NCBI GenBank assembly: GCA_016841245.1
Contig: JAENZN010000007.1
Coordinates: forward strand, 1-64,000
Direction: 5' to 3'
DNA from: Syntrophomonas sp.
GTDB lineage: Bacteria; Bacillota; Syntrophomonadia; Syntrophomonadales; Syntrophomonadaceae
Length of the DNA: 64,000 nucleotides
Numbering within the stretch: the first letter of the stretch is position 1; the number at the start of each line of letters is the position of its first letter. Position numbers and translations under genes: made by a program. Shown in pieces: positions 1 to 8,872 of the stretch. The notes under the pieces are model-generated. The model had not been told where the DNA came from, searched no databases, and saw only the letters and a program-made list of their open reading frames with translations.

Positions 1-53
1 TTCTTCTGACACACCTTCGAAGGTGTGTCAGAAGAACCGTCCCCGTGACACCT
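1..53. repeat. REP-like palindromic repeat pair
   Basis: Positions 1-36 form a perfect 36-bp palindrome centred on TTCGAA. Positions 22-52 contain the core GAACCGTCCCC flanked by GGTGTGTCA and TGACACC. The palindrome looks like the junction of two head-to-head copies, the first cut by the window edge. Related copies lie at 40303, 55063 and 55171. It abuts the stop of the next gene and may also act as a transcript end. Confidence 0.75.
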
Positions 54-56
54 TTC

Positions 57-2456
57 CTACAAATCACTTCTAGAAGAAATTTCCTCTACAAAAACGTCTA
101 CCAGTTTGGGATCAAATCTAGTACCAGCACAGGCCTGTATTTCTTGAAGGGTCTTTTCTTTTGATAGAGCTTGCTGGTAGGGACGACCGTTGCGAACTAC
201 ATCATAGGTGTCCGCAATAGCCAGAATTCGAGCCAACAAAGGTATACTTTCACCTTTTATTTCTAATGGATAACCGGTTCCGTCCCAGTTTTCATGATGG
301 GTTAGTATGGCCTCTGCTATTGGGGCCAGTTCGGGAGCAGAGAGAGCAATCCTATAACCAATTTCCGGATGTTTCTTTATAGTATCCCATTCTTCTTCTG
401 AAAGTCCCGTTTCTTTTTCCAGTATACTGGGTGGAATGGCAATCTTACCTATATCATGCAAGGAAGCCAGTAATTTCAGATTAGCTATCTCACTATTATT
501 TAACCCTACTTTGTAGCTGACCGCCTCCAGTATTTGATGCAGACGACCAGTATGTTCTCTAGTTTCATGTCCCCTGCTCCACAGGGTTTCTTCCAGAGAA
601 TTGATAAATGAGTTTCTGGTACTTCTATTTTCCAGCAATTTATTTCTATACATACGTTCTTCCGCTTCATGCTCTATTTCAGCTATATCCTGCTCCACAC
701 TCTCTTTGGTTGCCATCCCCAGTGCAATGCTCAGCTTCATGTTGGAAGTTTCCACTTTCTGGCAATTTTCTTTGATACGTCGACAGATATTGCGGGCTAC
801 CTGAGCACTAGTTTTGGGCAGCAGAGCAACAAATTCATCTCCTCCCATACGAGCAACAATATCTTCCTGACGACAGGATACACGAAGTACTTCAGATACC
901 TTTTGCAGTGCGATATCTCCCTGTTTATGTCCAAAAGCATCATTTATCAGTTTTAACCCATTTAAGTCCCCCATGACTATTGTAAGCGGCAACTGCCTTT
1001 TGGTATCCAATCTCTTAAGTTCTTCTTCATAAAAGGCCCGGTTGTATAATCCGGTAAGACTGTCATTAAAACTTAAATATCTTATTTTATCCTCGGCCTT
1101 TTTCCTGGCGGTTATCTCTTCACATACCAACATGGCCTCCTGGAAATTGCCCGCTTCATCGATTAGTGGATCAATACGATAGTAAATCCATACCTCCTTA
1201 TCCCATCTAGTAGTTATCTGCAATTCCCCACTGGCAGTTTCACCGCTAGCACATAACTCCAGCAGATCGTCCAGTATCGGTAATATTTCTAAATTGTCTT
1301 GGGAAAATATGTTTAGATTTTTAATTTCTTCCTGAGAAGAAGCACCTAAAATATCTGCCATGGCTGAATTAACATCAGCAACATTACCCGCCCGATCGAA
1401 TTTGCACAATCCTATAGGATTTTTTTCAAATAAATCTCTGTACTTAGCTTCACTATCTTCTAGTTTTTGGCGAGCCTGCTTCCAGCAGCTGATATCCTGT
1501 CCAAGACCTATCATTCTCAATGTTCTGCCTTTGTTATCCTGGAAAACCAGCTTGCCGGTGACCAGCAGCCATATATATACACCTTGTCCATTCTTAACTC
1601 GTGCTTCAACTGAAAAATGCGGCGCTTTTCCCTCCAAATAAGTTTGCAGGGCTTCGCTCAAGATCAGAAAATCATCAGGATGAAAATAATTCTCCCACTC
1701 CGAAGTAAGTATTTCCTCCTCATTCCAGTCATATCCCAGAACATTGGCCCATTTATCATAAATGAGAAATTTTCCTGAAATCATGTTCCATTCCCACATG
1801 CATTCGTTAGCTCCCCAGAGTGCTAATTGCAGCTGTTCTTCACTGTTAATTAACCGAGCATTGGTTTCCAGCAAAGTCTCCTGGTATTCACTAAGCTGAG
1901 TATTTAACTCCTCTATTTTTTCATAGCCACGGTGGAGTTCCTCATATTGTTTTTCCATTTGGTTCTCCACGATCTTTTGATCGTTGACATTCCTGGCTCT
2001 TAATAGAACTACTGGAATGTCATCCCCATCATAGATCAATCTTCCTACCACTTCGAACCATACCAGGTCACCATCTTTTTTCTTATATCTAAGCTCCCCT
2101 GTCGCTTCACTCATCTGTAAAGTACGATTAAAAATTCTCAACAGTTCATCTTTATCTTCCTCATAGACCATATCAGTGATTTTAAAGTTGCTACTGCCAA
2201 CAATATCCTCTTCAAGATAGTTCAGAATATTGGATATGGCAGGGTTAACATATAAGCACTCACTTCCATCTATACTATGCAGAGAAATAATGTCACAGGC
2301 ATTATCTGCTAATAGTCGGTATTTCCTTTCCATCTGCTGTAGAGTTTCAACCAGTCCCTGCCTATCTTCATGGACTAATTGAAGCTCACTGACCTTACGA
2401 CGCATCTGCAATATACCGGATTTTAATTCTTCTTTTATAATATTCCTGCTATCCAT
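57..2456 (-). CDS. PAS-PAS-PAS-GGDEF-HD-GYP cyclic-di-GMP protein
   Basis: This 799-aa signalling protein should both make and break cyclic-di-GMP. Three PAS sensor segments (roughly residues 45-160, 205-330 and 335-455), joined by a coiled-coil stretch near 170-205, precede a GGDEF domain whose active-site loop reads MGGDEF, so cyclase activity is plausible. The C-terminal third is an HD-GYP phosphodiesterase with the HD pair in LHDIGK and the GYP loop in HHENWDGTGYP. No membrane segment is seen, so it is probably a cytoplasmic sensor. The start ATG follows TGAGGTGCAACA. It is transcribed alone, and its stop abuts the repeat at 1-53. The signal sensed is unknown. Confidence 0.93.
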   Translation of the reverse strand: MDSRNIIKEELKSGILQMRRKVSELQLVHEDRQGLVETLQQMERKYRLLADNACDIISLHSIDGSECLYVNPAISNILNYLEEDIVGSSNFKITDMVYEEDKDELLRIFNRTLQMSEATGELRYKKKDGDLVWFEVVGRLIYDGDDIPVVLLRARNVNDQKIVENQMEKQYEELHRGYEKIEELNTQLSEYQETLLETNARLINSEEQLQLALWGANECMWEWNMISGKFLIYDKWANVLGYDWNEEEILTSEWENYFHPDDFLILSEALQTYLEGKAPHFSVEARVKNGQGVYIWLLVTGKLVFQDNKGRTLRMIGLGQDISCWKQARQKLEDSEAKYRDLFEKNPIGLCKFDRAGNVADVNSAMADILGASSQEEIKNLNIFSQDNLEILPILDDLLELCASGETASGELQITTRWDKEVWIYYRIDPLIDEAGNFQEAMLVCEEITARKKAEDKIRYLSFNDSLTGLYNRAFYEEELKRLDTKRQLPLTIVMGDLNGLKLINDAFGHKQGDIALQKVSEVLRVSCRQEDIVARMGGDEFVALLPKTSAQVARNICRRIKENCQKVETSNMKLSIALGMATKESVEQDIAEIEHEAEERMYRNKLLENRSTRNSFINSLEETLWSRGHETREHTGRLHQILEAVSYKVGLNNSEIANLKLLASLHDIGKIAIPPSILEKETGLSEEEWDTIKKHPEIGYRIALSAPELAPIAEAILTHHENWDGTGYPLEIKGESIPLLARILAIADTYDVVRNGRPYQQALSKEKTLQEIQACAGTRFDPKLVDVFVEEISSRSDL

Positions 2457-3050
2457 TGTTGCACCTCAAAATAATGCTATTTTCGCATTATTGCATTTTT
2501 TAGGGACTTGTCTATCATTATAAACGCATTTGATTGTTTTTTAAATACTTTTTATATTTTTTTATTAGCTAAGTCCTATTCTTTTTAGTATATAGTCCCA
2601 TGATTTTCCTTGTATATATAGGATACCATTCTCAGTGATCTTTAAAAATATATATTATTTTTTAAGTTTTTGTTTTTTGCTGCAGTTTATTAACTAAAAT
2701 GGCAGCAATCTATACTGACTGCTTTAGTCACAAAATAAAAAAGCCATACCCGACCATTTTATAGTCTATTGTTAAAAATATCCAGTTATTTTTTATGATT
2801 CGGTGCTTAATTCTCTAACCAATTTTTTTAGTGCCCGTTTTTCAATTCGGGACACATAATAATTATGTATAGTCTTCATATTGACATGCTCTGACTTTAT
2901 CCGATGTTGTAATACTGATTCATTGTAATTGAAATGCAACGAAATCAGTAGACCTATTGCATCCTCTATTATAGCTTTATACTCCAGATTAGCTTACCAG
3001 GTTTGGAGGTTGGAGGTATTTAGGGAAATACGCAGGTTTGCTCAATACTT
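2457..3050. other. Intergenic region with hairpin and gene debris
   Basis: No intact gene is seen. An 8-bp inverted repeat AATAATGC/GCATTATT lies at 2470-2492 in the 5' leader of the c-di-GMP gene. A sigma-factor fragment is at 2800-2859. A GTTGCAT half-site (minus strand, 2934-2940) resembles the proposed enhancer motif of the sigma-54 array and lies about 111 nt before the promoter at 3051. Confidence 0.5.
2800..2859 (-). pseudogene. Duplicated 3' fragment of sigK
   Basis: These 60 bases are identical, read by eye, to 20568-20627, the last codons of the sigK gene in this window. They encode the end of the recognition helix and the C-terminal tail (YVSRIEKRALKKLVRELST). Similarity stops abruptly on both sides, and a different last residue and stop follow. 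No start or upstream domain is present, so this is a non-functional duplicate. Confidence 0.85.
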
Positions 3051-3065
3051 TGGCACGGGTTTTGC
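3051..3065 (+). promoter_or_regulatory. Sigma-54 (-24/-12) promoter
   Basis: TGGCACG, four bases, then TTGC matches the sigma-54 consensus. The GG and GC pairs are 12 bases apart and a T precedes TGG. It points at the acyl-CoA ligase and predicts a leader of about 210 nt. Sigma-54 activators are encoded at 14034 and 18070. Confidence 0.85.
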
Positions 3066-3287
3066 GTATAGTATTTATTAAGATGAAATAACTTGAGGAA
3101 AATTGTTCGTGTTACGAATTGCTGAGTAGGGATTATTAGTCGTTTCTTTTACTGCGCCTTATAGGTTTGCGTTTGTTTAGCAGGGTAGCCTCTCAGACGT
3201 GCAGGATATTACCTGCCTGCAAATTTTATCAAACTTAAATAGTAGTAGTTTGATGCACAAAATCGCTGAACTGAGGTGATTATGTTT

Positions 3288-4799
3288 ATGAATATTTCAA
3301 TTTCAAAAGTGATAACCAAACACGCCTCCATTCAACCCAACAATAGAGCGCTTATCTGTGGGGAAGACGGCTTGGAAATCAGTTGGCTGGAGCTGGATAA
3401 ATTTATTAATAAGCTCGGCAATGCACTGACCTATATCGGCATAAAAAAGGGTGATATAGTGTCACTTTATCTACCCAACTCACCGGAATTTATATTTACT
3501 TACTTTGCCGTGACCCGGATTGGTGCTGTAATTCTACCTTTTAATGTTCTCTTCAGGACGGGTGAAATTTCTTACATCCTTAATAACTCAAAGGCTAAAG
3601 TTTTGATTGGCTCATCAGATGAAGTCAAAAAATATTTAGTCGGGGCTAGGGACCAATTTCCATATCTAGAGAAGGTTATCACTGTAGGAAAGCCGGTGCA
3701 AGGCTGTCTTGATTTTTATTCATTAATTATGGAGGCATCCGATCAACTAAAAACAGTAGATTTCAGCCCTGAAGACCTGAGTTCTCTAGTTTATACTTCC
3801 GGTACTTCCGGTCAACCCAAAGGCGCCATGCTCAGTCATAGCAATCTGGAAGCTATAGGCACTTTAAGTTCGGTCGCTCTGCATATCAACGATAGAGACC
3901 TCTTGCTGACAGGGGCTCCATTTTGCCATATATGTTTCGTTCTTTCCGTACTCGGCCCATTTATGGTTGGCGCCGGTGTAGCAACGATGCAGCGATTCAG
4001 CGCTGAAAAAGCCTTAGATTTGATATCACGTTATAAAATTACGCACTTTACCGGAGTGCCGACCATGTATATTTTTATGCTGGAGCAACTTAAAAAGAAA
4101 AAATATGATCTAAGTTCATTGAGGCTGGTTCACTGTGCCGGAGCTCCAACACCGGTAGAATACATTGAAAAAATAGAACAGCATTTCGGGGTTGGATTTA
4201 TCGAGCTGTATGGCGCCACCGAAACAAGCTCCACTATTAGCTACAACCGGCTGGGACACGGGAGAAAAGGTTCAATTGGCCAACCGGCCTATGGAATTCA
4301 GGTCAAAGTAGTAAATGAATCAGGCGAGGAATTACCCCCTGGTGAAATAGGTGAGATCGTGGTCAAAGGCCCTGGAATTTTTAAAGGCTACTGGGAAATG
4401 CCGGAAGCTACCCAAGATGCGTTTTACGGAGAATGGTATCGTACCGGTGACCTGGGCAAATATGATGAGGATGGGTACCTTTATATTCTGGACCGCCTAA
4501 AAGACATGATAGTCTCCGGTGGTTACAATATATATCCCAGGGAATTGGAAGAGATCATATACCAGCATCCCAAGGTTATGGAAGTGGTCGTGCTGGGCCA
4601 AAAAGATCCGGTTCGCAATGAAGTTCCCAAAGCATTTATACGGCTGAAGGATAACGAAAGTATGACAGAAAAGGAGCTAATTGACTTTTGTTCGCAGAGA
4701 ATGGCCCCTTATAAAGTGCCGCACTTCATAGAATTTATACAAGAATTGCCTAAAAATCCCACTGGTAAAATTTTAAAGAGAGAGTTGAAAACAAGCTAA
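3288..4799 (+). CDS. AMP-forming acyl-CoA ligase
   Basis: It activates a carboxylic acid, probably a fatty acid, to its CoA thioester at the cost of ATP to AMP. The 503-aa protein has the ANL-family phosphate loop YTSGTSGQPKGA (about residue 169), the YGATE adenine motif, YRTGDLG, the hinge around DRLKDMIVSGG, and the catalytic lysine in PTGKILKREL at the C terminus. ATG 3288 is preferred because GAGGTG lies 9 nt ahead; the upstream GTG at 3276 overlaps that site. A sigma-54 promoter lies upstream, and beta-oxidation genes follow on the other strand, so it probably feeds that pathway. Chain length cannot be read from sequence; carnitine-CoA-ligase-like use is an alternative. Confidence 0.93.
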   Translation: MNISISKVITKHASIQPNNRALICGEDGLEISWLELDKFINKLGNALTYIGIKKGDIVSLYLPNSPEFIFTYFAVTRIGAVILPFNVLFRTGEISYILNNSKAKVLIGSSDEVKKYLVGARDQFPYLEKVITVGKPVQGCLDFYSLIMEASDQLKTVDFSPEDLSSLVYTSGTSGQPKGAMLSHSNLEAIGTLSSVALHINDRDLLLTGAPFCHICFVLSVLGPFMVGAGVATMQRFSAEKALDLISRYKITHFTGVPTMYIFMLEQLKKKKYDLSSLRLVHCAGAPTPVEYIEKIEQHFGVGFIELYGATETSSTISYNRLGHGRKGSIGQPAYGIQVKVVNESGEELPPGEIGEIVVKGPGIFKGYWEMPEATQDAFYGEWYRTGDLGKYDEDGYLYILDRLKDMIVSGGYNIYPRELEEIIYQHPKVMEVVVLGQKDPVRNEVPKAFIRLKDNESMTEKELIDFCSQRMAPYKVPHFIEFIQELPKNPTGKILKRELKTS

Positions 4800-5105
4800 T
4801 CAGGGACTTTGCATGATTGTAGATTCAAGAAGAGGGATGAAGATAAGGGTAAGAAGAGTATAACCGGCACGGCTACAAACTAGTTAATCGTTAAGCCCGC
4901 TATGCTGTGTCCAGTGCTTGTATAGGCAACGAACAGGGTATCCGTACTGCTGATTGAATATTACACGTTGATTTAGATTTGAGCTTTCAGATGCCAAACC
5001 AGGTATTTCGTCAAAGCTTTTATCATAAAACCTGAGGGGGTGAGCAGACCATACTAATCGATTTCCTGAAGATTTCAAAATTAAAGAATTAAAGGAGGAG
5101 TTTAA
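4800..5105. other. Intergenic region, no gene seen
   Basis: No credible coding frame, tRNA or clear promoter was found. A strong ribosome site, AAAGGAGGAG, ends the region just before the transporter gene. Confidence 0.5.
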
Positions 5106-5735
5106 ATGTCTTCACATGGAGGAGATTGGGCAAACCCGGGGCCTGCTGGTTTAGCGGCTCTAGGAGTGGCATGTTTTATTTTCTATGGATTATTGTCGGG
5201 GAAGGTTACTGGTGCTGCAATTCCATTAATGGGTCTATGGTTGTTAGGTGGCTTTATAATCCAATTTACGGTTGCGGTAATTGAATTAAAGGAAAAGAGT
5301 ATGTCAGGCGGTAACATTTTCTTATTCTTTTGCGGTTTCTTTATGTTAACTTCCGGACTATCTTTTCTATTCAAATATTATGCTTCCACACAGGGCTGGG
5401 TTATAGATGCTCACATTGACGGCTGGGCATGGATAGTACTATCGGCAATTGTTATCATGTGGGGGCCAGCTTTTTTCGATAGGCCATTGGTCTTCTGTTT
5501 AATGGTTATTGGTCTTATGGTAGCATGTCCTTTTATATGTTTAATGGACTTGGGTGTGCTGAGTCATAAGTATGCCGCTATACCAGCTTATGCTCTGCTA
5601 TGGTCTGGTATCTTAGGAACTTATTATGCTGGAGCAGGTGTATTGAATACGGCATATGGCAGAGCTATACTGCCAGTAGGTAAGCCCCTCGTTACAATGA
5701 CATCAGCTGGGCCATCGGCTGGTGTTGATGCATAA
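5106..5735 (+). CDS. SatP/AceTr-family acetate/succinate transporter
   Basis: This 209-aa integral membrane protein belongs to the GPR1/FUN34/YaaH family, which moves acetate or succinate with protons. Evidence is the N-terminal signature NPGPAGL, six hydrophobic segments and the C-terminal motif GVLNTAYGRAILPVG, which corresponds to the end of E. coli SatP. The start has an excellent AGGAGG site. It sits between a fatty-acyl-CoA ligase and a beta-oxidation cluster, so export of acetate, the end product of syntrophic fatty-acid oxidation, is the simplest role; uptake of a short organic acid is possible. A longer glycine/alanine-rich C-terminal tail than SatP is visible. Confidence 0.85.
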   Translation: MSSHGGDWANPGPAGLAALGVACFIFYGLLSGKVTGAAIPLMGLWLLGGFIIQFTVAVIELKEKSMSGGNIFLFFCGFFMLTSGLSFLFKYYASTQGWVIDAHIDGWAWIVLSAIVIMWGPAFFDRPLVFCLMVIGLMVACPFICLMDLGVLSHKYAAIPAYALLWSGILGTYYAGAGVLNTAYGRAILPVGKPLVTMTSAGPSAGVDA

Positions 5736-5814
5736 TCCTGATTCAATTTAACATAATGTATCTGGTTTGTTAATCAAGAATTTCCGAATTAGAATATTAT
5801 TATTAGCCTGTAGA

Positions 5815-6315
5815 CAAAGTGAACTGCTCCCTGTCAAGTAGACAGATGAAAAAATGAAACCGTTTTCACTGGACTCCGTTAATGAAACGGAGTCCAGTTT
5901 CTTATCCGGCATTTTCGATCAACAGGCGGTAGGTCATCGGAGCCAGTTTATTCAGCTTCTTTTGCCGTCGTTCATAATTATGGAAGTGTATGCAGTTCTC
6001 AATGGCCGCTACCAGGCTTTAGTAATCCTTGAAGTTGCCAAGATAGTGCATTTCGCACTTGAGAATGCTCCAGAAGCCTTCCATGGGGCCGTTATCGATG
6101 CAATGACCGACACGCGACATGCTTTGTTTCATCCCAGCCTTATCCAATCTGGTCTTAAATTGCTTACTGGTATAATATTTAAAACCTTTTATTCCGTTGA
6201 ATTCAGGGTAGCGATAACCAAGCTTGTGAAGAAGATCTTCGTTCTCAACTCGCGGGCACTCTTGCTGCGATGGAGCCATTTGTAATAGGATGACCTCCCA
6301 TCCCTGTTGAAGCAA
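5815..6315 (-). mobile_element. IS3-family (IS150-like) transposase remnant
   Basis: The minus strand encodes the C-terminal half of an IS3-type OrfB integrase: YTSKQFKTRLDKAGMKQS, then DNGPMEGFWSILKCE with the catalytic glutamate, then HFHNYERRQKKLNKLAPMTYR. An in-frame TAA after KDY interrupts the frame, the N-terminal catalytic aspartates are missing, and residues before YYTSK are scrambled. A conserved-looking end (CTGCTCCCTGTCAAGTAGACAG) lies near 5815-5850. It is dead. An OrfA fragment of a similar element is at 63790-63977. Confidence 0.8.
5868..5898. terminator. Strong hairpin, possible terminator
   Basis: ACTGGACTCCGTT and its exact complement form a 13-bp stem with a 5-nt loop. It lies 130 nt after the transporter stop and at the edge of the IS3 remnant, so it could end the transporter transcript or be part of the element. 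There is no long T-run. Confidence 0.45.
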
Positions 6316-6361
6316 TAATATTCCAGCCCTGTTAAAATCAGATCTAATCTATTGTGCAGAT

Positions 6362-6395
6362 TTCAACCACCCCCGAAAAACTGGGGGTGGTTGAA
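6362..6395 (-). terminator. Hairpin after hotdog thioesterase gene
   Basis: TTCAACCACCCCC pairs perfectly with GGGGGTGGTTGAA around an 8-nt loop, just past the stop of the minus-strand gene at 6411. The stem is GC-rich but no U-run follows, so intrinsic termination is only likely. Confidence 0.5.
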
Positions 6396-6410
6396 TCCCA
6401 TATTAGTTCT

Positions 6411-6803
6411 TCAATATCTAAGGTTTCCCAGTGCAATCAGCTTACCAGTATCATCGAATATTTTTGATTCGATAACACTGCCATATTCTGCCTCAATAAC
6501 ACTAGAGCATATTTTGAGCCCCCCCTTATCAACCGCTGATAATACTGATACATTAGTACTATAAGTCTCAGGCTGTTCTCCATCGGTAAGTGTGGTACAC
6601 GAAACCACAAAACTAGCAAAATCACATACAGCACTGTAAATCCCCATATTTATTTTGCTATTGGGGTTATTCAAGCTGCATGCCGAGGGAAGATACATCT
6701 CACACAATCCCTTATTTAATCGAAGGAATTCTAGCCCTAATATCTTAAATAATTCTAGATTTTGCACATTTTCAATTATATTTTGCAAATGCTTTTCTTC
6801 CAT
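6411..6803 (-). CDS. PaaI-like hotdog-fold thioesterase
   Basis: This 130-aa protein has the length and pattern of small PaaI/YbgC-type hotdog acyl-CoA thioesterases: an N-terminal helix, a central MGIYSAVCDFASFVVSC helix in the position of the family's catalytic helix, then strands including YSTNVSVLSAVDKGG. It would hydrolyse an acyl-CoA, perhaps to rescue CoA from stalled intermediates. It is the last gene of the minus-strand beta-oxidation series and is separated from it by 277 nt, so it may have its own promoter. AAGGAGGG precedes the ATG. The exact substrate is unknown. Confidence 0.65.
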   Translation of the reverse strand: MEEKHLQNIIENVQNLELFKILGLEFLRLNKGLCEMYLPSACSLNNPNSKINMGIYSAVCDFASFVVSCTTLTDGEQPETYSTNVSVLSAVDKGGLKICSSVIEAEYGSVIESKIFDDTGKLIALGNLRY

Positions 6804-7080
6804 AATGCACCCTCCTTAGACGGTTCCGGTGGTCCTAACCAAATAATAGTAATTATTATTATTATTTTCTTACTCAACTAAATCATCATGAACCAGCTTA
6901 AGTGGAACAATAATTGCATCCTATTAGCTATGAAAAGAAGAACCCCGATTCCGGTTTCTAATCCTACCAGGACGGGGCATAACATGGAGAAGTTTATTAA
7001 AGGATAATATTAGAAAATTTATGAGTATAAATTGGTAAGATTTGATCTAATCATTTTATTATGCTTAGCTATGTGTTTTC

Positions 7081-8835
7081 TCAGACAACATACTTCACTG
7101 CTGCGGTAACTGCAGCGGCAATGTCCTGTCTAATCGCAATTGTATTACAGGGAGTATACTGGCTGAGCTTCTGAAGGTCGGCGAGACATTTAACTAGTTC
7201 ATCACCCTCAGCAACAGCTGCCAGCACTTCCCTGGCAAGATTAATAATATTACCGATTGCTATATTGATGAAAACTTTGGCCATGTTCAGTTTAATTCTG
7301 GCAGCCTCCTCGCCATCATTCACCACTGCCTTCTGAGCTCTCAGCCAGGCGCTTTCCATGCCAAAGGTCTGCATACACATATCTGCAATCTTCCCTATTA
7401 TTTCCTGGTGCTTGAGAATGTTTTTATCATAAATCTTTAAGGTAGTTCCGAGTATATACAGCAGGGTTTCCTTAGCGGCCTGGATTAAATCAGCTTCGCC
7501 GTTCCGAGCTGAAATTCCGTCTGTTAACTGCTCTTGTACTTTAGCAATGGCTTCCTTTAGAGGTATCTGCCCGCTTAAACCACGGCGTACCAGAGTACTG
7601 GCAATTACTGTACGGTTTATTTCATTGGTACCTTCAAAAATCCGGTATACTCTGCAGTCTCTGTAGAGTCTTTCGATTGGATATTCGGAAGTAACTCCAT
7701 AGCCGCCATGAATCTGTACCCCTTCATCCATGACGTAGCCCTGAACTTCGGTAGCATATACTTTGTTTATGGAGCACTCTAAAGCGTATTCCTCGATCCC
7801 CTTAACAGCAACTTGGCCGCCATCAGGACCAGACATATCCAGGCTATGCATCATGCCGTCCAATAAGCCGCCGGTACGGTATACCATACTCTCAGCCACG
7901 TAAGTTCTGGTAGCCATTTCCGCAAACTTTTCTTTAATCAAGCCAAATTCCGAAATGGGCTGACCAAACTGCTTGCGATCAACAGCAAATTGAGCAGCAA
8001 GTTCGATAGCCTGTTTACAGTTACCAATAGAATTTGCAGCCAGTTTGTAGCGTCCCATGTTAAGAATGTTAAAGGCAATAACATGGCCTTTGCCAATTTC
8101 ATACAGAACATTTTCCAACGGAACTTTTACATCTTCCAGAATCAAGGTCCGAGTGGAGGATCCTTTTATACCCATTTTGTGTTCTTCCGGGCCGGTAGTA
8201 AGGCCCTCAGAATCAGCATCTACGATGAAGCCGGTAAACTTTTCTCGGTCTATCTTGGCAAAGACTATAAATAAATCAGCAAATGCCGAATTGGTGATAA
8301 ACTGTTTAGTACCATTCAGGATATAATGCTTGCCATCCGGGCTTAGAACCGCCCATGCCTTGGCAGAAAGAGCATCTGACCCTGCACCAGGTTCGGTTAA
8401 TGCGTACGCTGTTCCTAATTCACCAGATACAATACCAGGCAGATATTTCAGTTTTTGTTCATGAGTTCCAAAATAAACGATAGGCAACTGGCCTATACCG
8501 GTCTGACCGCCATGGGTCATGGCAAAACCGCCGGCTCTTCCCATACACTCGGCTATAATACAGGTGCTGATTTTGTCCATAGCATAACCGTCATATTCCT
8601 CAGGAACGTCAGTTCCCAATAGACCCAGCTCCCCTGCCTGCATAAGCAGTTCTTTATTTAAACCTTCTTTTTTGTCTTCCAGTTCATCCATCTGGGTAAG
8701 AACCTTATCCGTTACAAAGCCCAGCGCGGTACGGAAGATCATTCTGTGCTCATCAGTAAAATCCTCAGGGGTGAATATTGACAGAGGATCGGTTTGCTCA
8801 AAGAGAAAACTACCTCCCTTTGGTAAATCATGCAT
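7081..8835 (-). CDS. Acyl-CoA dehydrogenase, long form
   Basis: This FAD enzyme catalyses the first oxidation step of beta-oxidation, acyl-CoA to trans-2-enoyl-CoA. The 584-aa protein carries YALTEPGAGSDA (about residue 144), the FAD-contacting segment DRKQFGQPISEF (286), and RIFEGTNEINR with Glu401 at the catalytic-base position of MCAD/SCAD enzymes. Residues 410-584 form an extra helical domain, as in VLCAD/ACAD9 and Bacillus FadE-type proteins, rather than the usual 380-aa form. The gap to the upstream enoyl-CoA hydratase is 37 nt, with GAGGTGACCT as ribosome site, so they are co-transcribed. No ETF genes are in the window, so the electron acceptor is encoded elsewhere. Confidence 0.95.
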   Translation of the reverse strand: MHDLPKGGSFLFEQTDPLSIFTPEDFTDEHRMIFRTALGFVTDKVLTQMDELEDKKEGLNKELLMQAGELGLLGTDVPEEYDGYAMDKISTCIIAECMGRAGGFAMTHGGQTGIGQLPIVYFGTHEQKLKYLPGIVSGELGTAYALTEPGAGSDALSAKAWAVLSPDGKHYILNGTKQFITNSAFADLFIVFAKIDREKFTGFIVDADSEGLTTGPEEHKMGIKGSSTRTLILEDVKVPLENVLYEIGKGHVIAFNILNMGRYKLAANSIGNCKQAIELAAQFAVDRKQFGQPISEFGLIKEKFAEMATRTYVAESMVYRTGGLLDGMMHSLDMSGPDGGQVAVKGIEEYALECSINKVYATEVQGYVMDEGVQIHGGYGVTSEYPIERLYRDCRVYRIFEGTNEINRTVIASTLVRRGLSGQIPLKEAIAKVQEQLTDGISARNGEADLIQAAKETLLYILGTTLKIYDKNILKHQEIIGKIADMCMQTFGMESAWLRAQKAVVNDGEEAARIKLNMAKVFINIAIGNIINLAREVLAAVAEGDELVKCLADLQKLSQYTPCNTIAIRQDIAAAVTAAVKYVV

Positions 8836-8872
8836 TTAGGTCACCTCGCATTTCCTCAAATTGTCTCTTGGA

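Noticed and set aside
4884-5078. 64-codon minus-strand frame before the transporter
   Set aside because: No start signal and no conserved features; chance frame in a spacer.
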